The notes: generated from the sequence alone by a model not told the origin. DNA of 38,626 bases from an uncultured Spirochaetales bacterium (GCA_949285905.1 CASDZV010000053.1:1-38626), one strand, 5' to 3'. Shown: positions 8,919 through 16,802, counted from the first letter of the stretch. Program-made: numbers and translations.

Positions 8919-8943
8919 AAGCGGCTTCGGCCGCTTTTTCTTT
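8919..8943 (+). terminator. Intrinsic terminator after the branching enzyme
   Basis: A perfect seven-base-pair stem (AAGCGGC 8919-8925, GCCGCTT 8930-8936) closes a stable TTCG tetraloop and runs into TTTTTC. It cleanly separates the glucan operon from the division cluster. Confidence 0.92.
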
Positions 8944-9011
8944 TGCCTTGCATCATTGTTTCTGACACATCAATTGAAATTGTAATAATAAATCATTTTG
9001 CTGATTCTTCT

Positions 9012-9020
9012 TGCTTATAA
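9012..9020 (+). promoter_or_regulatory. Extended -10 promoter of the division cluster
   Basis: TGCTTATAA (9012-9020) is an extended -10 element. A start near 9027 would place the MraZ-type repeats at 9042-9076 within the early transcribed region. No strong -35 is visible at 17 bases. Confidence 0.4.
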
Positions 9021-9039
9021 GCCCGCTCTGGTGTAAAGT

Positions 9040-9077
9040 TGTGGCAAGATGTGGGACAAAATCCCATAAAATGGGTG
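9040..9077 (+). promoter_or_regulatory. MraZ-box-like 10-bp phased TGGG repeats
   Basis: TGGCA (9042), TGGGA (9052) and TGGGT (9072) lie at exact 10-base intervals, with a degenerate TCCCA at the missing position 9062. MraZ proteins bind TGGGN repeats of about this period upstream of their own gene. The array therefore marks likely autoregulation of the division cluster. It also argues that coding begins downstream, at 9084. Confidence 0.6.
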
Positions 9078-9083
9078 GTGCAG

Positions 9084-9536
9084 ATGCAGCTTCTTACAGG
9101 AATGTATAATGCAAAGATTGATGATAAAGGGCGTCTATCTCTGCCAGCACGACTAAGAAATGCACTCGCCACTGAGCAGGTAGTTGTCCTTCCGGGACTT
9201 GATGAGAACCACCTGATGATCATGAGACCTGAGTATTTCGAGAAGGATTTTTCCGAGCCTATTCTCTCATCCCCAATGGCTATGCTCGATAAGAAAAAGC
9301 GCATCCTTATAAGAAAGCTCATCTCTCCTGCGATTTATGTGGATATCGACAGCTCCGGAAGGATCAATATTCCTCCCCAGATCAGAGAACGATACTCTCT
9401 TCCTAATAAATCTGAAGCGCTTCTGGTCGGGGCTGGGTATAGTGTTGAACTCTGGAACCCTTCAGTGTTCGATACCTCAGATGATGGTGAATCCATCTCC
9501 GACCTTGCTCAGAGTCTGTTCGAGGAGAAGGAGTGA
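9084..9536 (+). CDS. mraZ: Transcriptional regulator MraZ
   Basis: MraZ is a DNA-binding ring-forming protein with two SpoVT/AbrB-like swaps that controls the mra/dcw division cluster. From ATG 9084 the product has 150 residues: YNAKIDDKGRLSLPARLR near the N-terminus and the second repeat YVDIDSSGRINIPPQIRE, each matching the family's DxxGRxxxPxxxR signature. An in-frame ATG at 9039 would add 15 residues, but these overlap the TGGG repeat array and do not look like MraZ. A GGGTGGT site (9073-9079) precedes 9084. Its stop codon overlaps the rsmH start (TGATG), as expected for the first gene of the cluster. Confidence 0.93.
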   Translation: MQLLTGMYNAKIDDKGRLSLPARLRNALATEQVVVLPGLDENHLMIMRPEYFEKDFSEPILSSPMAMLDKKKRILIRKLISPAIYVDIDSSGRINIPPQIRERYSLPNKSEALLVGAGYSVELWNPSVFDTSDDGESISDLAQSLFEEKE

Positions 9537-10423
9537 TGGAGATTGTTCATTATCCCGTCATGCATAAGGAAGTCCTTGAGAATCTCCCTATCCCTGAGGG
9601 GGATGCTCTTCTGATTGACTGCACGACAGGAGAAGGCGGACACACATCGCTCTTCCTCGGGAAATACCCATCTCTCTCTGTAATCGGGATCGACAGGGAC
9701 AGTGAGATACAGAAGAAAGCCATTGAGAGGCTGAGCATCTACAAGGACCGCTTCAGACCTGTAAATGCATGGTTTGATGAGTATCTTGCATCGCTCCCGT
9801 CATCATCTGCCGATGCAGTGCTCTTCGATCTTGGAATCTCCATGTTCCATTATCTGGAGAGCGAACGCGGTTTTTCATTCCGGTCTGATGAGCCTCTTGA
9901 TATGAGGCTGAACAACAATAGCGGAATGAGCGCCGCAGATGTGGTTAATGGATACAGTGAGGAAGCACTTGCTGATGTCATTTACCGCTATGGAGAGGAA
10001 CGCTATTCAAGAAGGATTGCAAAAGCCATCTCTGAAAAGCGTCGGGAGAAAGAGATAGTGACAGCTTCCGAGCTTGCTGATGTCATCAAGTACTCGGTTC
10101 CGAAGGAATATCGCTATGGAAGGATCCATCCTGCTACGCGTACATTCCAGGCTCTGAGGATTGAAGTGAACAGCGAGCTGGATAGGATAACACCTGCTCT
10201 GACAGAGGCCATACGAGTCCTGAAGAAGGGTGGGCGTATCGCAGTGATCACATTTCATTCCCTGGAAGACAGGAAGGTCAAATGGTTCTTCAAGGATGAG
10301 GCTGGAAAGGAAAATCCTTCAATCCGCATCCTGACGAAGAAGCCAATAGTGCCTTCTCCGGAGGAAGAAGAAGAGAATCCGCCATCGCGGAGCGCAAAGC
10401 TCAGGGTGGTTGAGAGAATATAA
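9536..10423 (+). CDS. rsmH: 16S rRNA (cytosine-1402-N4)-methyltransferase RsmH
   Basis: RsmH (MraW) methylates N4 of C1402 in 16S rRNA with S-adenosylmethionine. The 295-residue product has the SAM-binding LIDCTTGEGGHTSLFL (26-41), the VLFDLGIS...ERGFSFRSDEPLDMRL block and VITFHSLEDRKVK near the C-terminus, all standard for the family. ATG 9536 overlaps the mraZ stop (TGATG) behind an AGGAGAAGGAG ribosome-binding site; a GTG at 9533 is the in-frame alternative and adds one residue. Position second in the division cluster is conserved across bacteria. Confidence 0.96.
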   Translation: MEIVHYPVMHKEVLENLPIPEGDALLIDCTTGEGGHTSLFLGKYPSLSVIGIDRDSEIQKKAIERLSIYKDRFRPVNAWFDEYLASLPSSSADAVLFDLGISMFHYLESERGFSFRSDEPLDMRLNNNSGMSAADVVNGYSEEALADVIYRYGEERYSRRIAKAISEKRREKEIVTASELADVIKYSVPKEYRYGRIHPATRTFQALRIEVNSELDRITPALTEAIRVLKKGGRIAVITFHSLEDRKVKWFFKDEAGKENPSIRILTKKPIVPSPEEEEENPPSRSAKLRVVERI

Positions 10424-10453
10424 GGAGGGCCGGTAAACCGGCAGCGTGCTATG
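10422..10453 (+). promoter_or_regulatory. Shine-Dalgarno to start bridged by a hairpin
   Basis: A strong AAGGAGG (10422-10428) lies 22 bases before the only in-frame start (ATG 10451), too far for normal initiation. The gap is filled by a perfect stem-loop, GCCGG-TAAA-CCGGC (10429-10442). Removing that 14-base hairpin leaves eight bases between the Shine-Dalgarno sequence and ATG, the optimal spacing. No ATG, GTG or TTG occurs in frame between the rsmH stop and 10451. Confidence 0.6.
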
Positions 10454-10717
10454 AACGATTTGGAAGTATCGAAGAATATCTCAAGGCCTGTAAGAGGCGC
10501 GATCATCGTGATGCTCGTTCTCGCTTTTGTTGTGGCATTCATTCCGTTATGGCAGCTTGGCGTGACAAGTGCTGGGACTGCAGCTATCATCTCAGCAGAG
10601 GCAGTAAGTGTTGATGCTGACAGAGAAGGCAGGGCTTTAAGAGCTGCAATTGCAGCTGGTATTCCTGCTGCAGAGGAAGATTTCCTCGTCAGTGCAGGAA
10701 ATGGCTATCAAAGCTGA
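10451..10717 (+). CDS. FtsL-like small membrane protein
   Basis: The 88-residue protein has a short basic cytoplasmic N-terminus, one membrane span (GAIIVMLVLAFVVAFIPLW, about 17-35) and a small alanine-rich extracytoplasmic part. Size, topology and position just after rsmH are those of FtsL, which joins FtsQ and FtsB to activate septal FtsW-FtsI. The usual leucine-zipper-like coiled coil is short and weak here, so the assignment rests on topology and synteny rather than sequence. Where ftsI normally follows, the next gene is an ftsW-like one. Translation probably depends on the hairpin-bridged ribosome-binding site upstream. Confidence 0.55.
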   Translation: MNDLEVSKNISRPVRGAIIVMLVLAFVVAFIPLWQLGVTSAGTAAIISAEAVSVDADREGRALRAAIAAGIPAAEEDFLVSAGNGYQS

Positions 10718-10728
10718 GAGCTCTCGAC

Positions 10729-10734
10729 TATAAT
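10729..10734 (+). promoter_or_regulatory. Perfect -10 hexamer before the FtsW-like gene
   Basis: TATAAT (10729-10734) ends ten bases before ATG 10745. A transcript starting seven bases downstream would have a leader of only three or four bases. No Shine-Dalgarno sequence is present. No convincing -35 is visible, so promoter activity is uncertain. Confidence 0.35.
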
Positions 10735-10744
10735 ATCAAGTGAT

Positions 10745-11911
10745 ATGCCGAAGAGCGAACTCAGAAGCTATGATGATTTTCAATATTCAGCCGTATACAG
10801 GGAGAAAGAGACATCAGGATCTCTTTCTCCATTCACATATCTCTGTACAGTGCTGATTATCGCGCTCCTCGGTCTTACAGTTCTCTATTCATCTTCATAC
10901 GCAAAAGCGATTTCGGAGGGACTTCCTCACTACTATTATTTCTTCCGTAACCTTCTTGGAGGGCTGGGAGGCCTTGCTCTTGGATTTGTTTTCCGCTTTA
11001 TGAGCATCAAAGTGCTGAGAAAGGGATATTTGGTACTCCTTCCGCTTTCTGTGATTCTCCTTTCTCTGATGTTCATTCCCGGTCTTTCCTCTGGGAATTT
11101 CATTGTCATCAGAGGTTTGCGCCTGATATCACCGCTTTCTCTTGCCCTGATAGCTCTGCCTTTCACTATTGCCGGAACAGTGGATGATAGCAGTGTTTCA
11201 TCTTTCTCATCCCTTGTCCTTCCGCTCTTTTTCTCTGCGCTGCTGATGATACTCTCGCTATTTTCTGGCGGACTGAGCTGGTATACTGTACTCTTGCTTT
11301 CGCTGATAACAGCACTTCGTATCAAAGGAATGCGCATTCTGCCGCTTATTGCTGTCCTCATTGCATTCATAGCGCTTGGTGCTTCATCTGCAGTGCTCTT
11401 TCCTGAGCGCATTCTTTCCCCTGTCATGTACTCGTTGCTGCCTGTGAATGACAGCGGGCTTTTCAATCCAGACCTTTTTGCATCAGAAAGCGCTATTGTA
11501 AGCGGAGGTCTTGCTGGTGTGGGCCTTGGAAAAGGACTGTACAAGCTTGGAACGCTCCCATCTCCTGAAAGTGTTTACATCTTCTCGTCTTTTGTCGAAG
11601 AGCTTGGATATATAGGAGCACTTGCGCTTCTCTTTCTCCTGCTGCTTATCTCGATTATCGGGGCACGCACAGTAAGGAGGGCAAAGCAAAAGGGGGATAC
11701 AGCATCTGCAGTCCTTGTCGCAGGATTCACAATCTATATTGTCTTGCAGAGCGTTGTTAACATGCTCTACGCCTCCCTTGTCCTTCCGCTTCCCGGAATG
11801 CTTCTGCCTTTTTTCAGCTACAGTCCATCAGATGAAGTCCTGACGATCATGATCGCTTCTATGCTCTACCGTCTGATCTTCATCATGGGGAGGGAAAATG
11901 AAAAGAGGTGA
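10745..11911 (+). CDS. ftsW: FtsW-like SEDS protein with missing catalytic motifs
   Basis: The 388-residue polytopic protein has about nine to ten hydrophobic spans and aligns with the FtsW/RodA/SpoVE (SEDS) family through VLYSSSYA, SGGLAGVGLGKGLYKLGTLP (253-272) and FVEELGYIGAL (283-293). SEDS proteins polymerise lipid II into glycan strands. Two signature motifs are lost: the QPSE-type motif reads SPLS (129-132), and the HTDFIF-type loop motif reads ESVYIF (275-280), so the essential Asp is Val277. The protein is probably catalytically inactive or strongly altered and kept as a divisome scaffold. It lies between the FtsL-like and FtsQ-like genes and overlaps the latter by 14 bases. Confidence 0.8.
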   Translation: MPKSELRSYDDFQYSAVYREKETSGSLSPFTYLCTVLIIALLGLTVLYSSSYAKAISEGLPHYYYFFRNLLGGLGGLALGFVFRFMSIKVLRKGYLVLLPLSVILLSLMFIPGLSSGNFIVIRGLRLISPLSLALIALPFTIAGTVDDSSVSSFSSLVLPLFFSALLMILSLFSGGLSWYTVLLLSLITALRIKGMRILPLIAVLIAFIALGASSAVLFPERILSPVMYSLLPVNDSGLFNPDLFASESAIVSGGLAGVGLGKGLYKLGTLPSPESVYIFSSFVEELGYIGALALLFLLLLISIIGARTVRRAKQKGDTASAVLVAGFTIYIVLQSVVNMLYASLVLPLPGMLLPFFSYSPSDEVLTIMIASMLYRLIFIMGRENEKR

Positions 11912-12617
11912 GACTGTATCAATAGCTCTATCGCTTCTGCTTGTCGCAGGAGCTTTTGCAGTTGTCTCTGTACGCTCTCTCCCTGTTTTCCCCGTTGAGG
12001 AAATAAGCGTGGAAGGTATGAAGGCTTCCGTGTCTATGACACGCATTCTAAGCAGTTCCCTGCATGAGTACTATCCTGGTCTCGACAGAAGAGGAATCAG
12101 GGCAGATCTCTCGTCGCTTCCATATGTCGACGATGCCGATCTATCATACAGCCGCAACACGCTCTCTGCTTTCATCACGCCCTCTTCGGGTGCAGTTTTC
12201 ATCACGCCTGATACAGCCTATTTCGTTTCATCAGGTGAGTATCATCAGATTTCACTCGAAGACGCGGGCTCGCTTTATGGCGTTTATCCTATGCTCGGTG
12301 CAGAGAGCGACAGCGAAGAGGTCCGTTCCTATCTAAGCTCAGTGCTACCTTATCTGGAAACGGTACCTTCCTCTTCGCGCTTGATAACATGGGCCTATTG
12401 TGTCAATAATAACAAGGATGGGCAATTATCGCTCAGCATAGCTCTGCCGGAGCTTAATGCCACAGTTGTGCTCACAGATCCAGCTGCTTTATCGAGACTA
12501 GATGAGAGCATGGGAATAATTGAGAAGGAGAACCTCGCGAGGCCGGGGATCACTGTTTTCTCATCTCCTTCGGTGTATGAGCTTCACAGCGACAGGCTTG
12601 TCAGGATCAAGGGGTAG
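11898..12617 (+). CDS. FtsQ/DivIB-like cell division protein
   Basis: The 239-residue bitopic protein has a single N-terminal membrane span (VSIALSLLLVAGAFAVVSV, about 7-25) followed by a POTRA-like segment beginning FPVEEISVEGMKASVSMTRI, as in FtsQ/DivIB, which links FtsL, FtsB and FtsW in the periplasm. Overall identity is low, as usual for this family, and the call leans on topology and on its place between ftsW and ftsA. A GGGGAGGG ribosome-binding site precedes ATG 11898, inside the end of the FtsW-like gene. Two bases separate it from ftsA. Confidence 0.7.
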   Translation: MKRGETVSIALSLLLVAGAFAVVSVRSLPVFPVEEISVEGMKASVSMTRILSSSLHEYYPGLDRRGIRADLSSLPYVDDADLSYSRNTLSAFITPSSGAVFITPDTAYFVSSGEYHQISLEDAGSLYGVYPMLGAESDSEEVRSYLSSVLPYLETVPSSSRLITWAYCVNNNKDGQLSLSIALPELNATVVLTDPAALSRLDESMGIIEKENLARPGITVFSSPSVYELHSDRLVRIKG

Positions 12618-12619
12618 TT

Positions 12620-13852
12620 ATGGCGCAGGATAAGACGCTAGTAGGATTAGATATAGGAACCAGCTGGACACGATGTGTGATCGGGTCAGCAACGCGCGAT
12701 GGACAGTTGATGGTTGAATCCATTTCAGAGCGTCCGTCGGAAGGTGTCAGGGCTGGTGCTATTGTTAACATAGAGCAGACGCTGAAGGTTATTAACTCCG
12801 TTGTTTCCGATGCCGAGCTTCAGGCAGGAACGGAAGTCGGTTCTGTCATCCTCGGAGTCGGGGGCGACCATGTGAAAGGTATCCAGTCCAGCGGAGTTGT
12901 AGGTATACAGAGCAAGGACCAGGAGATCAAGAAAGAGGATATCAGGCGTTCCATCGATGTGGCACGTGCCCGGGATCTCCCTCAGGATACAGAGATCCTT
13001 CACACTCTTGTACAGGATTTCCAGGTCGATTCGCGTTCCGGTATCAAAGACCCTATCGATATGCTTGGCCATCGACTTGATACAAGAGTGCTTCTTGTCA
13101 CAGGTTCCTCCTCAATCTGCCAGAATCTCCGCAAATGCGTGCAGAAGGCGGGACTCCAGGTCCAGCGCATGGTGCTTCAGCCGCTTGCTGACAGTGAAGT
13201 GGTCCTTGGCAGCGATGAGAAGGAGATGGGAGCTATCGTGATAGATATCGGGGCAGGAATGACAAATGCGATTGCATATCTTGGTGGTGCCCCTGTATAT
13301 ACCGGTGCAATCTCGCTCGGTGGTGATAACGTTACCGGAGATATTGCATATATGCTTCAGCTCCCACGCTCCGCCGCGGAGTCAATCAAGGTTTCCGATG
13401 GATGCTGCCACACACCATCTGTCAGTGCTGACGAGATGATAGTCACACCTGCAGTCGGTGGAAAGCCTTCTATCCGTTTCCCGCGCAAGGAGCTTGCAAA
13501 GCTTATAGAGCCTCGCATGGCTGAGATATTCAGCATGCTCAGTGCTGAGCTGGAGAGAAATAATGTCTCAGGTTCCTTCGGTGCCGGTGTCGTGCTGGTG
13601 GGCGGTGGCTCGCTGCTTTCAGGTGCTACGGAGCTTGCGGCTGAGATTTTCCGCATGCCTGCTCGCATAGGATTTCCGGAAGCAATCAACGGCCTGGACA
13701 GAATGTATATCGATCCTCGTTATTCGACGCTTCTGGGACTTCTGAAGATTGAAGCGAAGAAATACAAGGATGCTTCCTCGATGCCGGGAAGCAGCAAGGA
13801 AAAAGGCGGCATTGGTGAGAAGATGAAGAATCTCTTCGGAAAGCTTTTCTAA
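12620..13852 (+). CDS. ftsA: Cell division protein FtsA
   Basis: FtsA is the actin-like ATPase that tethers FtsZ to the membrane. The 410-residue protein has the phosphate-1 motif VGLDIGTSWTRCVIG (8-22), the SHS2-like 1C domain, the phosphate-2 motif AIVIDIGAGMTNAIAYLGG, the adenosine motif VVLVGGGSLLSG, and a C-terminal amphipathic helix (GEKMKNLFGKLF) that serves as membrane anchor. All nucleotide-binding motifs appear intact, in contrast with the FtsW-like protein upstream. ftsZ follows after 12 bases. Confidence 0.95.
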   Translation: MAQDKTLVGLDIGTSWTRCVIGSATRDGQLMVESISERPSEGVRAGAIVNIEQTLKVINSVVSDAELQAGTEVGSVILGVGGDHVKGIQSSGVVGIQSKDQEIKKEDIRRSIDVARARDLPQDTEILHTLVQDFQVDSRSGIKDPIDMLGHRLDTRVLLVTGSSSICQNLRKCVQKAGLQVQRMVLQPLADSEVVLGSDEKEMGAIVIDIGAGMTNAIAYLGGAPVYTGAISLGGDNVTGDIAYMLQLPRSAAESIKVSDGCCHTPSVSADEMIVTPAVGGKPSIRFPRKELAKLIEPRMAEIFSMLSAELERNNVSGSFGAGVVLVGGGSLLSGATELAAEIFRMPARIGFPEAINGLDRMYIDPRYSTLLGLLKIEAKKYKDASSMPGSSKEKGGIGEKMKNLFGKLF

Positions 13853-13864
13853 GGGAGTGTGCAT

Positions 13865-15118
13865 ATGGATTTTGATATTTTCGATATTGAAGACGCAACA
13901 GCAGCAGGGGAGGCAGCCCCTACTATCATCAAGGTTGTAGGTGTAGGTGGCGGCGGTGGCAATGCTGTCAACCGTATGATTGCCTCCGGCCTGAAGAAGG
14001 TCTCGTTTGTAGCGCTTAATACAGATGTCCAGGCTCTGCAGCGTTCCAATGCACAGACAAGGATTGCCATCGGCAAAGAGCTTACAGGCGGACTTGGTGC
14101 TGGTGGTGTACCCGAAGTCGGTGAGAAAGCTGCACTGGAGTCTAAGGAAGAGATCAAGGCAGAGCTTGAGAATTCTGATATGGTCTTCATCACAGCCGGC
14201 ATGGGCGGCGGTACGGGAACTGGAGCCGCTGCTGTCGTTGCAGAGATATCCAAATCTCTTGGTGCTCTGACTGTCGCTGTTGTTACAACTCCGTTTGCAT
14301 TTGAAGGCAAGAAGAAGCTCATGCTTGCACAGCAGGGAATTGAGAGGCTGAGAAAGCAGGTTGATACCCTCATCCTGATTCCTAATCAGCACCTGCTGAA
14401 AGTCGTGGAAGCAAATACGCCGATCAAGCAGGCATTCCTCATCGCAGACAGTGCGCTTCTTCAGGCTGTGCAGGGTATTTCCGATCTCATCACCGAGCCT
14501 GGCGAGATCAATATAGACTTTGCAGATGTGAAGACAATCATGAAGGGCAAGGGTGATGCTCTTATCGGTCTTGGCTTTGGCGAAGGCGCGAACAGAGCTG
14601 TTGATGCAGCAAAGCTCGCAATCTCCAATCCACTTCTTGAGAATGCTTCGATAGAAGGGGCAAAGTCTGTTCTTGTAAACCTTGCAGGTGGTGACAACCT
14701 CACGCTCCAGGAGTATCAGGATGTTGTTGAAGTCATCACTGAAAGCTGTGCAGATGATGCGCTCATCATCGCAGGCCAGAGCTATAATCAGGCGCTGGGA
14801 GATCGTATCAAAGTCACAGTCATTGCTACAGGTTTCGAGCATCGCGAAGTCTCCACAGCTTTCGATCCTGAGACAGATGTCTTCAAGAAGAGGCTAGATG
14901 AAGCGAAGAAGGAAGAGGAGATGAAGGCAAGTGCTCAGAAACCAGCTGAGAGCGAGGAGCCTATACAGCATGAGGTGCAGCGTCAGCCGTCAGATCCTGC
15001 GACAATCACAGTAAACAGATGGCAGGATCTCCAGCAGCAGCTTGGCAAGCGCTCTGCACAGCAGAATGATTATTCCATCCCTGCAGTACTGAGGTATTCC
15101 AGAAACGATGACAACTGA
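13865..15118 (+). CDS. ftsZ: Cell division protein FtsZ
   Basis: FtsZ is the tubulin-like GTPase that forms the division ring. The 417-residue protein has KVVGVGGGGGNAVNRM, the ALNTD motif, the tubulin signature GMGGGTGTGAAAV and the T7-loop region NIDFADVKTIM, then a variable Glu/Gln-rich linker. The C-terminal peptide DYSIPAVLRYSRN corresponds to the conserved IPxFLR tail that binds FtsA. ATG 13865 is preceded by AAGGGAG (13851-13857) at good spacing; an in-frame GTG at 13859 is too close to that site. Its end overlaps the next recombinase gene by 11 bases. Confidence 0.97.
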   Translation: MDFDIFDIEDATAAGEAAPTIIKVVGVGGGGGNAVNRMIASGLKKVSFVALNTDVQALQRSNAQTRIAIGKELTGGLGAGGVPEVGEKAALESKEEIKAELENSDMVFITAGMGGGTGTGAAAVVAEISKSLGALTVAVVTTPFAFEGKKKLMLAQQGIERLRKQVDTLILIPNQHLLKVVEANTPIKQAFLIADSALLQAVQGISDLITEPGEINIDFADVKTIMKGKGDALIGLGFGEGANRAVDAAKLAISNPLLENASIEGAKSVLVNLAGGDNLTLQEYQDVVEVITESCADDALIIAGQSYNQALGDRIKVTVIATGFEHREVSTAFDPETDVFKKRLDEAKKEEEMKASAQKPAESEEPIQHEVQRQPSDPATITVNRWQDLQQQLGKRSAQQNDYSIPAVLRYSRNDDN

Positions 15119-16025
15119 GCTTGCTCCCCGCTATAAAGAGGAGCTGAGATCATTTTCACGGTATATAATCTATCAGCGACGCCTCTCTGAGAAGACCAGA
15201 GAGGTCTATTCTTCTGAAGCTGAGCGCTTTCTTCTCTATCTTTCTGAATGCGGTATAGATCTTTCTGATACAAAAGTAGAGGATATCGAGGCATATCTTG
15301 TGAAGCGTAAAGGCGACGGAGCTGGGGAGCGTACTGAGGGCCGGATTCTCTCATCGCTGCGCTCATTCTTCCGCTTCCTGGCATATGAGGGAGATGGCTC
15401 TGATGATAACCCTGCAAAACTTGTTGAGAAGCCGAAGGAGAAGCAGCATCTGCCGCGTGTCATAACACCGGAAGAAGTCGACAGGCTCCTTGAGTCTTTT
15501 TCCCGCGATGATATACTCTCGCTCCGCGACTGGGCACTCTTTGAGCTTATATACTCATCTGGAATGAGGATATCAGAAGCAGTGGCGCTCGATGTATCAT
15601 CATATAGAAGCGAGGAGCATTCCATATCTGTTATCGGCAAGCGTGACAAGGAGAGAATTGTATTCATTGGCGAGACAGCGGAGAAGGCGGTGGAGATATA
15701 TCTGAAAGATGTAAGACCTCTTCTGCTGAGAAACCCCAGGGAGACAGCTCTCTTTCTCAACAGGAGGGGGGAGAGAATCTCAAGACAAGCTGCGCATAAA
15801 CGCTTCCATGAAGCTGTCGGGAAGCTTGGTATTGATGCAACGATTCATACGCTCCGTCATTCATTTGCCTCCCATATGATAGAGAATGGCGCAGACATCC
15901 GCTCTGTGCAGGAGATGCTTGGACACAGCGATGTTAGGACAACCCAGATCTATACGCATCTCGATACATCCTCCCTTCTTTCCTTTTTCGATAAATTCTC
16001 TCCTTTAAGTGACGAGGAAAATTGA
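15108..16025 (+). CDS. XerC/XerD-family tyrosine recombinase (first copy)
   Basis: The 305-residue protein has an N-terminal SAM-like core-binding domain (about 10-95) and a complete tyrosine recombinase catalytic domain: Arg154 in SSGMRISEA, Lys178, His247-x-x-Arg250 in [11 protein letters not shown], His273 in LGHSDVRTTQ, and the nucleophile Tyr282. Such enzymes resolve chromosome dimers at dif during division. It starts inside the end of ftsZ, so coupling with the division genes is likely. A second Xer paralogue lies 0.8 kb downstream; the pair may act as XerC and XerD, but sequence alone does not show which is which. Confidence 0.88.
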   Translation: MTTELAPRYKEELRSFSRYIIYQRRLSEKTREVYSSEAERFLLYLSECGIDLSDTKVEDIEAYLVKRKGDGAGERTEGRILSSLRSFFRFLAYEGDGSDDNPAKLVEKPKEKQHLPRVITPEEVDRLLESFSRDDILSLRDWALFELIYSSGMRISEAVALDVSSYRSEEHSISVIGKRDKERIVFIGETAEKAVEIYLKDVRPLLLRNPRETALFLNRRGERISRQAAHKRFHEAVGKLGIDATIHTLRHSFASHMIENGADIRSVQEMLGHSDVRTTQIYTHLDTSSLLSFFDKFSPLSDEEN

Positions 16026-16057
16026 CCGGAAGCGCTGTCTGAAGCGTATATTAATTG

Positions 16058-16771
16058 ATGAGAATCGATGCGTTTCTGGCACTGTATGAAGACAGAGAGC
16101 GGGACGAGGCTGCAAGAATGATAGAAAGCGGCACCGGATCCGCTATTGCTAATGGTCTGCCTTTTCTTTACAAAGGCATGCTGCCTGAGTCTGAATCCCT
16201 CCTTCTTGCTTCGTTCTCAGCCTTCTCCACAGAGGCTGAACGCGAGCTTTACATCTCAGCATTTGAGGCATCCCTGAATGATTTTGAGATCATCGCGTTC
16301 GGGGAGAGAAACGGCGTGTATGCAGTTGTAAAGGGTGTTGAGGATGGAGGAGGAAGGATGAGCCTTATCGTTTCAGAAGGGCTTTCCTGGTTTTCATCCA
16401 GAAACACAGCTCTTCTCCGTCGAGTGCTTCTTACAGGAGGCGCAGTCATCGCACCCAATGCAATAAGCAAGAACCGTGAGGCAGCCAGGTTCCTCTCATA
16501 CACGCTCTCCCATGCAGCACTAGCCGTCCTCGGCGGAAATGGACTGAGTGAAAAGCATCCAGTCCGCATGCTTCTTGATGAAGGAAAGGAGATTGCTCTT
16601 CTCCGGTCCTCTCTGCAAAGCAGAGCAGGGCGGCTCCTTGTCTCTGAAGGCTGTCCTCTTGCGGACTCTTTCTCTTCATGGTACGGACTCACGAGATACT
16701 ATGTCTACAGAACACAATACGGGCGCTATGATTTCAAGGGGGAGAAGTATGACAGCACCAGGCTTTATTGA
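16058..16771 (+). CDS. Divergent or decayed DprA/Smf-like protein
   Basis: The 237-residue protein is not clearly recognisable in its N-terminal half. From about 135 it follows the order of the DprA Rossmann domain: KNREAARFLS for RNRIIAGLS, HAALAVLGG for DAVVVVEA, VRMLLDEGKEIAL for A..AL.QGR.VFAV, and SRAGRLLVSEGCPL for S.GTN.LI..GA. The family's GxR and SGxARGID motifs are absent, so DNA loading by RecA is doubtful. Borrelia, from memory, has its smf/dprA gene between ftsZ and hslV, which fits this position. ATG 16058 has no Shine-Dalgarno sequence; a TATATT (16047-16052) ends five bases upstream. An unrelated unknown protein remains possible. Confidence 0.45.
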   Translation: MRIDAFLALYEDRERDEAARMIESGTGSAIANGLPFLYKGMLPESESLLLASFSAFSTEAERELYISAFEASLNDFEIIAFGERNGVYAVVKGVEDGGGRMSLIVSEGLSWFSSRNTALLRRVLLTGGAVIAPNAISKNREAARFLSYTLSHAALAVLGGNGLSEKHPVRMLLDEGKEIALLRSSLQSRAGRLLVSEGCPLADSFSSWYGLTRYYVYRTQYGRYDFKGEKYDSTRLY

Positions 16772-16802
16772 CGAAAAAGGAGGAGGGTGGAAGAATGCTC
16801 AC

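Noticed and set aside
9039..9083. Upstream in-frame start extending MraZ by 15 residues
   Set aside because: The extra codons overlap the phased TGGG repeats and do not resemble MraZ N-termini; 9084 has a ribosome-binding site.
13619..14842. Minus-strand open frame of 407 codons opposite ftsA and ftsZ
   Set aside because: It is cysteine- and serine-rich, spans two certain genes on the other strand, and has no start signal. It is an effect of codon bias in ftsZ.
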